The notes under the pieces: generated by a model
What the model was told of the DNA's origin: nothing
The model's database searches: none
Seen by the model: only the letters and a program-made list of their open reading frames with translations
Shown: piece by piece, positions 43,340-51,640 of the stretch
How positions within the stretch are numbered: position 1 is the first letter of the stretch
Layout: the number at the start of each line of letters is the position of its first letter
Made by a program: the position numbers and the translations under genes
Origin: Halobacterium jilantaiense
Lineage (GTDB): Archaea > Halobacteriota > Halobacteria > Halobacteriales > Halobacteriaceae
Assembly (NCBI RefSeq): GCF_900110535.1
Contig: NZ_FOJA01000001.1
Span: forward strand, 186,001-250,000
Length of the DNA: 64,000 nucleotides
Direction: 5' to 3'

Positions 43340-44451
43340 TTCCTCTCGCAGACCCACAGCTCGGCGACGCCGAACGGGAGGCCGTTCGGTCGGTCGTCGA
43401 CGACGGACAGCTCGCGGACGGCCCGGTCGTCCGCCAGTTCGAGGCAGAGTTCGCCGACCACACCGGCGTCGGGCACGGCGTCGCGACGACGAACGGCACG
43501 ACCGCCCTCCACGCCGTCTTCGAGGCGCTCGGCGTCGGCGACGGCGACAGAGTCGTGACCACGCCGTTCTCGTTCGTCGCGAGCGCGAACGCCGTCCGGC
43601 TCGCCGGCGGTACGCCGGTGTTCGCGGACGTCGACCCGGAGACGCTCACGCTCGACCCCGACGCCGTCGCCGATGTGGTCGCCCGCACCGACGACGTGGC
43701 TGCGATTCTCGCGGTCCACCTCTACGGCACGCCCGCCGACATGCGCGACCTCCGCGACATCGCCGACGACTACGGACTCGCGCTCGTGGAGGACGCCGCG
43801 CAGGCCCACGGCGCGCGCTACCGCGGGGAGCCGGTCGGGTCGCTGTCGGACGCGGCGTGCTTCTCGTTCTACCCGACGAAGAACATGACCAGCGGCGAGG
43901 GCGGGATGGTCACCACCGACCACGACGCCGTCGCCGAGCGCGTGCGGCGGTTCGCCGACCACGGCCGCACCGAGGGGTACGCCCACAGCGAGGTCGGCCA
44001 CAACTTCCGGATGACGAGCCTGTGTGCCGCCATCGGCCGCGAACAGCTCCGCCGGCTCCCGGCGTTCAACACGGCGCGCCGCGAGCACGCCGAGCGGCTC
44101 ACGGAACGGCTCGCGGACACGCACGTCGAGACGCCGACCGAGCCCGCGGACGGCACGTCGGTCTACCACCAGTACACGATTCGGACCGACCACCGCGAGG
44201 ACCTGCGCGCGCACCTCGCCGACGAAGGCGTCCAGACGGGCGTCTACTACCCGACGCCCATCCACGAGCAGCCCGCCTACGACGGCTGGGACGGCGACTT
44301 CCCGGCCGCGGAGCGCGCCGCCGACCGCGTGCTCTCGCTGCCGGTCCACCCCGCCCTCGACGACGCGGACGTCGACGCGATTGCGGACGCCGTGGCGTCG
44401 TTCGACGCCGCCGTGCTGGACGCCCCGGAACCGGAGGTGGTGGACTCGTGA
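43336..44451 (+). CDS. DegT/DnrJ/EryC1/StrS aminotransferase (WbpE-like)
   Basis: This 371-aa PLP enzyme overlaps the acetyltransferase gene by 4 nt. The PLP Lys182 is in FSFYPTKNMTSGEGGM; GTTALHAVFEALGVGDGD and VEDAAQAHGARYRG are further family motifs. In the WbpD-E-B-A setting it would transfer an amino group from glutamate to the 3-keto group of the UDP-sugar acid. This gives UDP-2-acetamido-3-amino-glucuronate. Other nucleotide-sugar transaminations are possible on sequence alone. Confidence 0.88.
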   Translation: MIPLADPQLGDAEREAVRSVVDDGQLADGPVVRQFEAEFADHTGVGHGVATTNGTTALHAVFEALGVGDGDRVVTTPFSFVASANAVRLAGGTPVFADVDPETLTLDPDAVADVVARTDDVAAILAVHLYGTPADMRDLRDIADDYGLALVEDAAQAHGARYRGEPVGSLSDAACFSFYPTKNMTSGEGGMVTTDHDAVAERVRRFADHGRTEGYAHSEVGHNFRMTSLCAAIGREQLRRLPAFNTARREHAERLTERLADTHVETPTEPADGTSVYHQYTIRTDHREDLRAHLADEGVQTGVYYPTPIHEQPAYDGWDGDFPAAERAADRVLSLPVHPALDDADVDAIADAVASFDAAVLDAPEPEVVDS

Positions 44452-45416
44452 GCGACCCGCTGCGGGTCGGCGTCGTCGGCGTCGGGAGTATGGGCCGCAA
44501 CCACGCCCGCGTCTACAGCGGCCTGCCGGACGCCGAACTCGTCGGCGTTGCGGACGCCGACGTGGAGCGCGCGAGCGAGGTCGCCGACGCCCACGCCACC
44601 CGCGCCTACGACGCGCAGACGCTGCTGGAGATCGTGGACGCCGTCTCGGTGGTCGTGCCGACCGCCTACCACGCCGACGTGCTCGCGGACTGCATCGAGG
44701 CGGACGTCCACGCGCTCGTCGAGAAGCCGTTCGTCGCCGACGTGGAGACCGGCCGCGACCTCGCGGCCCGCGCACGGGACGCCGGCGTCACGCTTCAGGT
44801 CGGCCACATCGAGCGGTTCAACCCCGCGGTCCGGACGGTCGCGGACATCGTCGCGAACCTCGACGTGCTCGCCGTCGACGCCGAACGCCTCGGCCCGCCG
44901 CTGGACCGCGACCTCGGGTCGAACGTCGTCCACGACCTGATGATTCACGACCTCGACGTGGTGTGTGCGTTGCTCGACGCCACCCCGGACTCGGTGACGG
45001 CCGCCGGCGGCCACGATGGCCAGTACGCCACCGCGACCTGCACGTTCCCGGACGGCGTCGTGGCGTCGTTCACGGCGTCTCGGGTCACCCAGCAGAAGGT
45101 CCGCCGGCTCGCCATCACCGCCCGCGAGTGTCAGGTGCTCGTCGACTACACGGGCCAGTCCGTCGAGATTCACCGGTCGTCGGCCCCCGAGTACATCGCG
45201 AGCAGTGAGGGGTTCCGTCACCGCACGGAGAGCGTCGTCGAGCGCCCGATGGTCGACAACGGCGAGCCGCTCGCCCACGAACTCCGGGCGTTCCTGGCGG
45301 CCGCCCGCGACGCCACCGAGCCCGTGGTCTCCGCCGAGGACGGCCTGCGCGCGCTCGAACTCGCGACCAGAGTGGACGACCTCGCCAGCCGCCGGCTGAC
45401 GGAGGTGGCTCCGTGA
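44448..45416 (+). CDS. Gfo/Idh/MocA oxidoreductase (WbpB-like)
   Basis: This protein is 322 aa from the GTG at 44448 that overlaps the aminotransferase stop. The Rossmann motif VGVVGVGSMGRNHARVYSG is at the N-terminus, EKPFVADVETGRDLA carries the catalytic Lys, and GHIERFNPAVR and HDLMIHDLDVVCAL follow. Members next to DegT aminotransferase and hexapeptide acetyltransferase genes are typically WbpB, oxidising C3 of UDP-GlcNAcA with NAD. The next gene (6-dehydrogenase) would provide that substrate. Confidence 0.87.
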   Translation: MSDPLRVGVVGVGSMGRNHARVYSGLPDAELVGVADADVERASEVADAHATRAYDAQTLLEIVDAVSVVVPTAYHADVLADCIEADVHALVEKPFVADVETGRDLAARARDAGVTLQVGHIERFNPAVRTVADIVANLDVLAVDAERLGPPLDRDLGSNVVHDLMIHDLDVVCALLDATPDSVTAAGGHDGQYATATCTFPDGVVASFTASRVTQQKVRRLAITARECQVLVDYTGQSVEIHRSSAPEYIASSEGFRHRTESVVERPMVDNGEPLAHELRAFLAAARDATEPVVSAEDGLRALELATRVDDLASRRLTEVAP

Positions 45417-46804
45417 GCCGCGCGCTGTACGGCGCTCGCGCCGACGAGGAGGTCCAGCGCGGCTGGCTCCGCACCGCCGAGGTCCCCGTCGCCGTCTACG
45501 GGCTCGGGAAGATGGGGCTGCCGCTGGCCGCCGTCTACGCCGAGACCACCGGGAACGTCACCGGCGTCGACATCGACGAGACGGTCGTCGACGCCGTCAA
45601 CGCCGGGGAGTGTCCCGTGGAGCGCGAGCCCGGGCTCCCCGAACTGGTGGCCTCGCTCGTGAGCCGGGGCGCGTTCGCCGCGACCACCGACGGTCCGGCG
45701 GCGGCCGCCGAGGCCAGCCTCCACGTCGTCATCGTGCCGACGCTCGTCGCGGACGGCGAGCCGGACCTCTCGGCCGTCGAGGCGGTCGCCCGGGACGTGG
45801 CGGCCGGCCTGGAGGCCGGGGACACCGTCGTCTTCGAGTCGACGCTCCCGCCCGGTGCGACCGAGGACGTGCTCGTCGGGCTGCTCGCCGACGAGAGCGG
45901 GCTCGACGCGGACGCGTTCGGCGTGGCGTTCTGCCCGGAGCGGACGTCCAGCGGGCGCGCGCTCGCCGACGTCCGGGGGACCCACCCGAAGGTCGTCGGC
46001 GGCACCGACGCCGAGGCCACCCGGGTCGCCGAACTCGTCTACGGCGAACTCGTCGACAACGAGGTCGTCCCGGTCTCGGACGCCCGCACGGCTGAAGCGG
46101 TGAAGGTCTTCGAGGGCCTGTACCGGGACGCGAACATCGCGCTGGCGAACGACCTGGCGCGGGCCGCCGACGACCTCTCGGTGGACGTCCGGGAGGCCAT
46201 CGACGCCGCCAACACGCAGCCGTACTGCGAGATTCACACGCCGGGGCCGGGCGTCGGCGGCCACTGCATCCCCTACTACCCGTACTTCGTACTCGGGTGG
46301 CTCGACCGCGACGTGCCCCTGGTGCGGACCGGTCGCGAGGTCAACGACGCGATGCCCGGGTTCGTCGCCGACCGGGTGGCCGAGGGGCTGGCGGCCGACC
46401 AGCGCGCGGCGGTCGACGGCGGCGTCGCTGCGGATTCGCCCGGCGACGCGGACGACCTCGCGGGCGCGAGCGTCGCCGTGCTCGGACTCACGTACCGGGC
46501 CGGTGTGAAGGAGACGCGGGCCAGCCCCGGCGTCGACATCTGCGAACAGCTCGCCGAGCGCGGTGCCACGGTCCACGCCGCCGACCCGCTCGTCACCGCC
46601 GACGGCGTTCCCGCCACCGACGTGGCAATCGAAGACTTGCCCGTGCTGGACCTGGACGCCGCCGTCCTCGCCACCGACCACGACGAGTTCGGGGCCGTGG
46701 ACTGGCGGGCGTTCGCGCCGATGGTCGTCGTCGACGGCCGGAACGCCGTCGACCTGTCGGGGACGGACCACCGCCGCTACGTCGTGGGGAGGGGGTGGCA
46801 GTGA
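45413..46804 (+). CDS. Nucleotide sugar 6-dehydrogenase (WbpA/WecC type)
   Basis: This 463-aa UDP-sugar dehydrogenase starts with GTG at 45413 (overlap 4 nt). NAD domain: VAVYGLGKMGLPLAAVYAE. The catalytic Cys285 is in GPGVGGHCIPYYPYF, and the C-terminal UDP-binding domain has LGLTYRAGVKETRASPGVDI. It oxidises the C6 alcohol of a UDP-HexNAc to the uronic acid. The neighbours point to UDP-GlcNAc as substrate (WbpA role). UDP-ManNAc dehydrogenase is the alternative. Confidence 0.88.
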   Translation: MSRALYGARADEEVQRGWLRTAEVPVAVYGLGKMGLPLAAVYAETTGNVTGVDIDETVVDAVNAGECPVEREPGLPELVASLVSRGAFAATTDGPAAAAEASLHVVIVPTLVADGEPDLSAVEAVARDVAAGLEAGDTVVFESTLPPGATEDVLVGLLADESGLDADAFGVAFCPERTSSGRALADVRGTHPKVVGGTDAEATRVAELVYGELVDNEVVPVSDARTAEAVKVFEGLYRDANIALANDLARAADDLSVDVREAIDAANTQPYCEIHTPGPGVGGHCIPYYPYFVLGWLDRDVPLVRTGREVNDAMPGFVADRVAEGLAADQRAAVDGGVAADSPGDADDLAGASVAVLGLTYRAGVKETRASPGVDICEQLAERGATVHAADPLVTADGVPATDVAIEDLPVLDLDAAVLATDHDEFGAVDWRAFAPMVVVDGRNAVDLSGTDHRRYVVGRGWQ

Positions 46805-47577
46805 CCGAGGACTTCACGCACGCCGCCTACGCCGAACTCGTCGACGCGCTCGACGACGCCGGCTACGAGACGCTCACCGTCCGCGAGTACCTCTCGCCGG
46901 GCCGCCTCCCCGAGCGCTTCGTCGTGCTGCGCCACGACGTCGACCGGAAGCCACAGCGAGCGGAGGCGCTGGCGCGTCTGGAAGCCGACCTCGGCGTCTC
47001 CGCGTCGTACTACTTCCACCCGAGCGCGTTCCGGGAGACGCGGGCCGAGCGCGTCGTCGACCTCGGCCACGAGGTCGGCTACCACTACGACGACGTCGCC
47101 ACCGCCCGCGGCAACCTCCGGACGGCCCGGGCGCTGTTCGCGAACAACCTCCGGGTGTTCCGGCGGGCGTGCGACGTCGACACGGTGAGCCCGCACGCGG
47201 CGGCGCTGTCGGCCCACGACAACACCGGCCTCTGGGCGGACGGGCCGGCAATCGAGGACTTCGACCTGCTCGGGGACGCCGACCGCTCGGTGGACTACGT
47301 CGACCTGGCGTTCCTCTCGGACGCCGGCCGGACGTTCCGGGAGCGACCCGCCGACCGCGCCCGGGCGCTCGGCGAGCGCGACCAGCCCGCCACCGCCGAC
47401 ACCACCGACGCGCTCGCGGCCCAGTTCCGCGAGGGAGCCATCGAGCGGGCGTGTCTGCTCACGCACCCGCGGCGGTGGACGAACTCGCTGCCGGCCCGGG
47501 TGCTGTCGCGGTCCCGGGACCGCGCCGCGACGCTCGTCCACCGGGGCGCGCTGCTGTTCGCCGGGACGGGGTCATGA
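46801..47577 (+). CDS. NodB-like polysaccharide deacetylase family protein (1)
   Basis: This protein is 258 aa from the GTG at 46801 (overlap 4 nt). The N-terminal RFVVLRHDVDRKPQRAEALA has the Asp-Asp/His-type metal motif of the NodB homology fold, followed by SASYYFHPSAF and GHEVGYHYDD. A C-terminal histidine (LLTHPRRW) completes the set. Membership in the operon suggests deacetylation, or another C-N or C-O cleavage, on the nascent glycan or its precursor. No membrane helix or signal is visible, so it is likely cytoplasmic. Confidence 0.72.
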   Translation: MTEDFTHAAYAELVDALDDAGYETLTVREYLSPGRLPERFVVLRHDVDRKPQRAEALARLEADLGVSASYYFHPSAFRETRAERVVDLGHEVGYHYDDVATARGNLRTARALFANNLRVFRRACDVDTVSPHAAALSAHDNTGLWADGPAIEDFDLLGDADRSVDYVDLAFLSDAGRTFRERPADRARALGERDQPATADTTDALAAQFREGAIERACLLTHPRRWTNSLPARVLSRSRDRAATLVHRGALLFAGTGS

Positions 47578-48617
47578 GCGACGGCCTGCGCGTGCTGGTG
47601 GACGTCACCCACCCGGCGCACGTCCACCTGTTCCGGAACGCCGTCGACGCCCTCGACGCCAGCGGCCACGAGGTCCGCGTCGCCGCCCGCGAGAAGGACG
47701 TGACGACCGACCTCCTGGACGCCCACGGCCTCGACTACGCGGTCTGCTCGGCGAAACGCGAGGGCGCGCTGGCGCTGCCCCGGGAGTGGGCGCTCCGCGA
47801 GGTGTCGCTGTACCGGTACGCCCGCAGTTTCGCCCCGGACGTCGTCCTCAGCCACCTGAACCCGGCTGCGGCGCACGTCGCCGCGGCGGTCGGCGCGGAG
47901 AGCGTCGTGTTCCACGACACCGAGGTCGCGGGCGCGGTCGAGCGGTTCACGCTCCCGTTCGTGGACGTGGTCTGCACGCCGACCGAGTTCTCCCGGGACC
48001 TCCCGGGCGACCACGTCCGGTACGCGGGCTTCCACGAACTGGCGTACCTCCACCCGGCGCGCTTCGACCCCGACCCCGACGTGCTGGCCCGCAACGGGGT
48101 CGACCCCGACTCGCCGTTCTCGGTGGTGCGGCTCGTCTCGATGGACGCCCACCACGACGTCGGCACCGACGGCTTCGGCCGCGGGACGGTGCGGCGGCTG
48201 GTCGACGGGCTCGCCGACCACGGCGAGGTCTACCTCTCCACCGAGGGCGACCTCCCCGCGGAGTTCGCCGACCACGCGCTCCCGGTCAGAAGCCACGAGC
48301 TCCTCGACCTGCTGGCGTTCGCGGACTGCTACGTCGGCGACTCCGGCACGATGGCGACCGAGGCGGGCGTCCTCGGTACGCCCGCCGTTCGCTACGACCC
48401 CCTCGACGCCGAGATGGGGAACTTCGCCGCGCTCGCCGACTACGGGCTCGTCGAGTCGACGACGGACCAGCGGGCCGCGGTCGAGCGGGCCGTCGAACTC
48501 GCGGGCGACCCGGACGCCGGGCGGCGGTGGCGGCGGCGCAGGCGCGACCTGCTCGCGGACAAGGTCGACGTGACCGCGTTCACCGTCGCGCTCGCCGAGG
48601 AGGTGGCCGGCGCGTGA
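47574..48617 (+). CDS. DUF354 glycosyltransferase-like protein
   Basis: This protein is 347 aa from the ATG at 47574 (overlap 4 nt). DUF354 proteins resemble UDP-GlcNAc 2-epimerase/GT-B folds. Visible are VDVTHPAHVHLFRNAVDAL, FHDTEVAGAVERFTLP, DVVCTPTEFSRDL, LVSMDAHHDVG and ADCYVGDSGTMATEAGVLGTPAVRYD, the last resembling the nucleotide-sugar site of GT-B enzymes. It could transfer the diacetamido sugar or perform the 2-epimerase step, which lacks another obvious candidate in this window. Confidence 0.8.
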   Translation: MSDGLRVLVDVTHPAHVHLFRNAVDALDASGHEVRVAAREKDVTTDLLDAHGLDYAVCSAKREGALALPREWALREVSLYRYARSFAPDVVLSHLNPAAAHVAAAVGAESVVFHDTEVAGAVERFTLPFVDVVCTPTEFSRDLPGDHVRYAGFHELAYLHPARFDPDPDVLARNGVDPDSPFSVVRLVSMDAHHDVGTDGFGRGTVRRLVDGLADHGEVYLSTEGDLPAEFADHALPVRSHELLDLLAFADCYVGDSGTMATEAGVLGTPAVRYDPLDAEMGNFAALADYGLVESTTDQRAAVERAVELAGDPDAGRRWRRRRRDLLADKVDVTAFTVALAEEVAGA

Positions 48618-49552
48618 CCACCGACTGGGACCCCGACGGCGACGGCGAACGCCCGATTCCCGACGGCCACGACTTCGCGCTGCTGCTCACGCACGACGTC
48701 GACCGGCCGTACAAGACCCACCAGTCGCTGTACTACGCGCTCTCGGACTCCGGGCGGCGGCTCCAGCACCTCCGCGACCTGCTGCCGGGCCGCAACCCCT
48801 ACTGGCAGTTCGACCGCGTGGCGCGCATCGAGGACAAACTCGGCGTGCGCTCGGCGTTCTACCTGCTCGACGAACAGCCGCTCCGCGAGCGCCCGCCCGG
48901 CGAGTGGCTGTCGATGGACGCCTGGCGGCTGTACGGCGGCCGGTACGACCTCACCGACCCTGCAATCCGGTCGGTCGTCGACGACCTCCGGGCCGGCGGC
49001 TGGGAGGTCGGGCTCCACGGCTCCTACGAGTCGTTCGACGACCGCGAGCGACTCCGCCGCGAGAAGGCCCGCGTCGAGTCGGTGGTCGGCGAGCCCGTGC
49101 GTGGCGGCCGCCAGCACTACCTCAACCTCGACGTCCCCGAGACGTGGGCGCACCACCGGGCGCTCGGCCTCCAGTACGACGCCAGCCCCGGGTCCAGCAG
49201 CGAGGCCGGCTTCCGGTACGGCCACGGCGTCCACCGCCCCTTCGACGACGAGTTCGTCGTCTTCCCGCTGACGCTCATGGAGACCGCCCTCCCTGACCCC
49301 GGCGAGGACTACGACGCGGCCTGGGCGGTCTGCGAGGACCTCCTCACAGAGGCCCGCGACAACCGCGCGGTCATGTCGGTGCTCTGGCACCCCCGGTACT
49401 TCACGGAGCGGGACTTCCCCGGCTACGCCGCCGTCTACCGGGAGCTGGTGGCGTGGGCGCTCGACCACGGTGCCTGGGTCGGCTCGCCCGCGGACTTCTA
49501 CGACGCGGCCGACCTCGGCGAGCGCGTCGACCCGGCCGCCCACACCCCGTAG
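48614..49552 (+). CDS. NodB-like polysaccharide deacetylase family protein (2)
   Basis: This protein is 312 aa from the GTG at 48614 (overlap 4 nt) and last in the seven-gene chain. FALLLTHDVDRPYKTHQSL carries the metal-binding Asp pair, and GVRSAFYLLDEQPL, GGWEVGLHGSYES and SVLWHPRYFTERD supply the other conserved positions of the polysaccharide deacetylase-like fold. It is related in fold to the product of 46801-47577 but not a close paralogue. It ends just before a new promoter motif at 49560. Confidence 0.75.
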   Translation: MTTDWDPDGDGERPIPDGHDFALLLTHDVDRPYKTHQSLYYALSDSGRRLQHLRDLLPGRNPYWQFDRVARIEDKLGVRSAFYLLDEQPLRERPPGEWLSMDAWRLYGGRYDLTDPAIRSVVDDLRAGGWEVGLHGSYESFDDRERLRREKARVESVVGEPVRGGRQHYLNLDVPETWAHHRALGLQYDASPGSSSEAGFRYGHGVHRPFDDEFVVFPLTLMETALPDPGEDYDAAWAVCEDLLTEARDNRAVMSVLWHPRYFTERDFPGYAAVYRELVAWALDHGAWVGSPADFYDAADLGERVDPAAHTP

Positions 49553-49559
49553 TCGGGGC

Positions 49560-49567
49560 ATAACGAT
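49560..49567 (+). promoter_or_regulatory. ATAACAAT promoter motif variant, copy 4
   Basis: ATAACGAT (one mismatch), preceded by C, ends 26 nt before the ATG at 49594. Confidence 0.5.
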
Positions 49568-49593
49568 GGGGATGCCGTCCCCCCTGACTGCCA

Positions 49594-50601
49594 ATGGACA
49601 TCGAGGTCCTCACGCTCGACGAGTGGGCAGACGCGCTCCCGGACACGGGGTTCGAACTCTTCCACGCGCCCGAGGCACTGCGCACGCTCGACGAACACAC
49701 CGCCGGGGAGATGCGGCTGTACGGCGGCTTCAAGGGCGACCAGCCGGTCGGCCTGTTCCCCGTCTTCGTGCGCGAGCAGGCCGTCGGTCGCGCCCTGCTG
49801 TCGCCGCCGCCCGGCCGGGGCGTGCCGCGGCTCGGCCCGCTCGTGATGCCGAGTTCGCCGAAACGCCGCAAACGCGAGAAGGTCAACGGCCGGTTCGCGG
49901 AGGCCGTCCTCGACGAGATCGACGTCGAGGACTCCCTGACGGTGTTCCGAACGGTCTGCCCGACCGCGTACCCGGACCCCAGACCGTACGTCTGGTCCGA
50001 CCTCGACCTCGACACCTCGTTCACGTACCACCTGGACGTCCCCGAGGACACCGACGCGCTGCTCAAGTCGTTCTCGAAGAGCCTCCGCCGGGAGATTCGG
50101 GACGCGAAAGAGCTGGACGTCACCGTCGAGGTCGACAACGACGACGGACCCCGGGCGGTGTTCGAGCGCACGCGCGACCGCTACGACGAACAGGACCGGC
50201 CGTTCCGGCTGACGTGGCCGTACGTCGCCGACCTCACGGACGCGCTCGCGGAGACCGACCGCTGCCGGACGTACCTCGTGAGAGACGCGGACGGCAAGCC
50301 GCTGTCGGGCATCGTCGTCCTGTACAGCAACGACGCCGCCCACTACTGGCTCGGCGGCGCTCGCACCGTCCACGACGGCGTCAGCGTCAACAGCCTCCTG
50401 CACTGGCACATCATCCGGGACATCGCGGCGGGCGTCCCCCGCGAGTCCGTCGACACCTACGACCTGATGGGCGCGAACACCGAGCGGCTCTGCCGGTACA
50501 AGGCGAAGTTCGGCGCTGACCTCGTCCCCTACTACAGCCTCGAATCCGGGGGTGCGGCGACGACGGCCGCGAAGACCGCCTACCGCCTCGTGTCCCGGTA
50601 G
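49594..50601 (+). CDS. FemAB-like GNAT-fold aminoacyl/acyl transferase
   Basis: This 335-aa protein has two GNAT-like halves as in FemX/FemAB and the PEP-CTERM/exosortase FemAB family. Visible are KGDQPVGLFPVFVRE, FSKSLRREIRDAKELDVTVEV (typical helix before domain 2), YLVRDADGKPLSGIVVLYSND and YDLMGANTERLCRYKAKFGADLVPYY near the end. Bacterial members use aminoacyl-tRNA to add amino acids to peptidoglycan; haloarchaea have none. The acceptor here is likely a glycan or lipid in this cluster. It has its own promoter motif and is followed after 2 nt by the GT4 gene. Confidence 0.8.
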   Translation: MDIEVLTLDEWADALPDTGFELFHAPEALRTLDEHTAGEMRLYGGFKGDQPVGLFPVFVREQAVGRALLSPPPGRGVPRLGPLVMPSSPKRRKREKVNGRFAEAVLDEIDVEDSLTVFRTVCPTAYPDPRPYVWSDLDLDTSFTYHLDVPEDTDALLKSFSKSLRREIRDAKELDVTVEVDNDDGPRAVFERTRDRYDEQDRPFRLTWPYVADLTDALAETDRCRTYLVRDADGKPLSGIVVLYSNDAAHYWLGGARTVHDGVSVNSLLHWHIIRDIAAGVPRESVDTYDLMGANTERLCRYKAKFGADLVPYYSLESGGAATTAAKTAYRLVSR

Positions 50602-50603
50602 TC

Positions 50604-51539
50604 GTGCGCGTCCTCAACCTCGTGACGACGCCGCGGTCGCGGTTCTACCGCCAGCAGGTCGAGGCACTCACCGGGCACGGCGTCGAGGAGACCACGCTGG
50701 CCGTCCCCGGCCACCACGAGTACGGGGAGTCCGACAACGGCCGGACGGTCTTCGACTACGCCCGGTTCCTGCCGACCGTGCTCCGGCACGCCGCCGGGAA
50801 CTACGACCTCGTCCACGCGAACTACGGGCTGACCGCGCCACACGCCGTCCTCCAGGCCCGCCTCCCGGTCGTCGTCTCGCTGTGGGGGTCGGACCTCGCC
50901 GGGCGCTACGGGCAGGTGTCCCGGCTCGCCACCCGGTTCGCGGACGCCGTCGTCGTGATGTCCGAGGCGATGGCCGACGACCTCGGCCGCGACTGCCACG
51001 TCGTCCCGCACGGCGTCGACCTCGACATGTTCCGACCGGAGCCCACCGGAGCGGCCCGCGACCGCCTCGGCTGGCGCGACGACGCCCGCTACGTTCTCTT
51101 CCCCTACCCGCAGGGCCGAGCGGTCAAGAACTACCCGCGGGCCGACCGGGTCGTCGACGCCGCCCGCGACCGCGTCGACGGCGACCTCGTCCTCCAGTCG
51201 GTGCAGGGCGTCGACCACGAGGACATGGCGACGTACTTCAACGCCGCCGACGTGCTGCTGTTGACCTCTCGCCGCGAGGGCTCCCCGAACGTCGTGAAAG
51301 AGGCCCTCGCCTGCAACCTCCCCGTCGTCTCCACCGACGTGGGAGACGTCCGCGAGCGAGTCGCCGGCGTCACCGCCTCCCGGGTCTCCGACGACGACGA
51401 CGAGCTCGCCGACGGGGTCGTCGAAGCCGTCGGGGTCGACGGAGCACCCGACGGCCGAGCGGCCGCCCGGACCGTCGGCAGAGAGCGCTGCACGGAGCGA
51501 TTGCTCGACGTGTACCGGTCCGTCCTCGACGCCGCCTGA
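50604..51539 (+). CDS. Glycosyltransferase family 4
   Basis: This 311-aa GT-B fold protein starts with GTG at 50604. The N-domain begins MRVLNLVTTPRSRFYRQQVEAL. The C-domain contains VPHGVDLDMFRPEP and the E-x7-E-type motif SRREGSPNVVKEALACNLPVVSTDVGDVRE that binds the nucleotide-sugar phosphate. It transfers a sugar from a nucleotide donor. It is shorter than many GT4 enzymes because the loop between domains is small. It probably shares the promoter of the FemAB-like gene. Confidence 0.88.
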   Translation: MRVLNLVTTPRSRFYRQQVEALTGHGVEETTLAVPGHHEYGESDNGRTVFDYARFLPTVLRHAAGNYDLVHANYGLTAPHAVLQARLPVVVSLWGSDLAGRYGQVSRLATRFADAVVVMSEAMADDLGRDCHVVPHGVDLDMFRPEPTGAARDRLGWRDDARYVLFPYPQGRAVKNYPRADRVVDAARDRVDGDLVLQSVQGVDHEDMATYFNAADVLLLTSRREGSPNVVKEALACNLPVVSTDVGDVRERVAGVTASRVSDDDDELADGVVEAVGVDGAPDGRAAARTVGRERCTERLLDVYRSVLDAA

Positions 51540-51587
51540 CCCCGGGGCCGCGGCCGTCGCAGCGACCCGCCCGGGGCTACGCTCCGC

Positions 51588-51595
51588 ATAACAAT
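51588..51595 (+). promoter_or_regulatory. ATAACAAT promoter motif, copy 5
   Basis: ATAACAAT, preceded by C, lies 45 nt before the ATG at 51641. This implies a leader of about 15-20 nt with a possible Shine-Dalgarno GGGGAG. Confidence 0.5.
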
Positions 51596-51640
51596 CCCCC
51601 GACGCGCCGGACTCACACCAACTACCCCACGGGGAGACAC

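Noticed and set aside
46801-49552. Alternative idea that the two NodB-like proteins are DNA- or tRNA-acting enzymes
   Set aside because: Motifs, and overlap with sugar-pathway genes on both sides, support carbohydrate-type substrates.
50552-51640. Extension of the GT-C-like protein upstream through the glycosyltransferase gene
   Set aside because: It overlaps a well-supported GT4 gene in another frame and is Arg/Pro-rich; the ATG at 51641 has a Shine-Dalgarno-like stretch and starts a helix.
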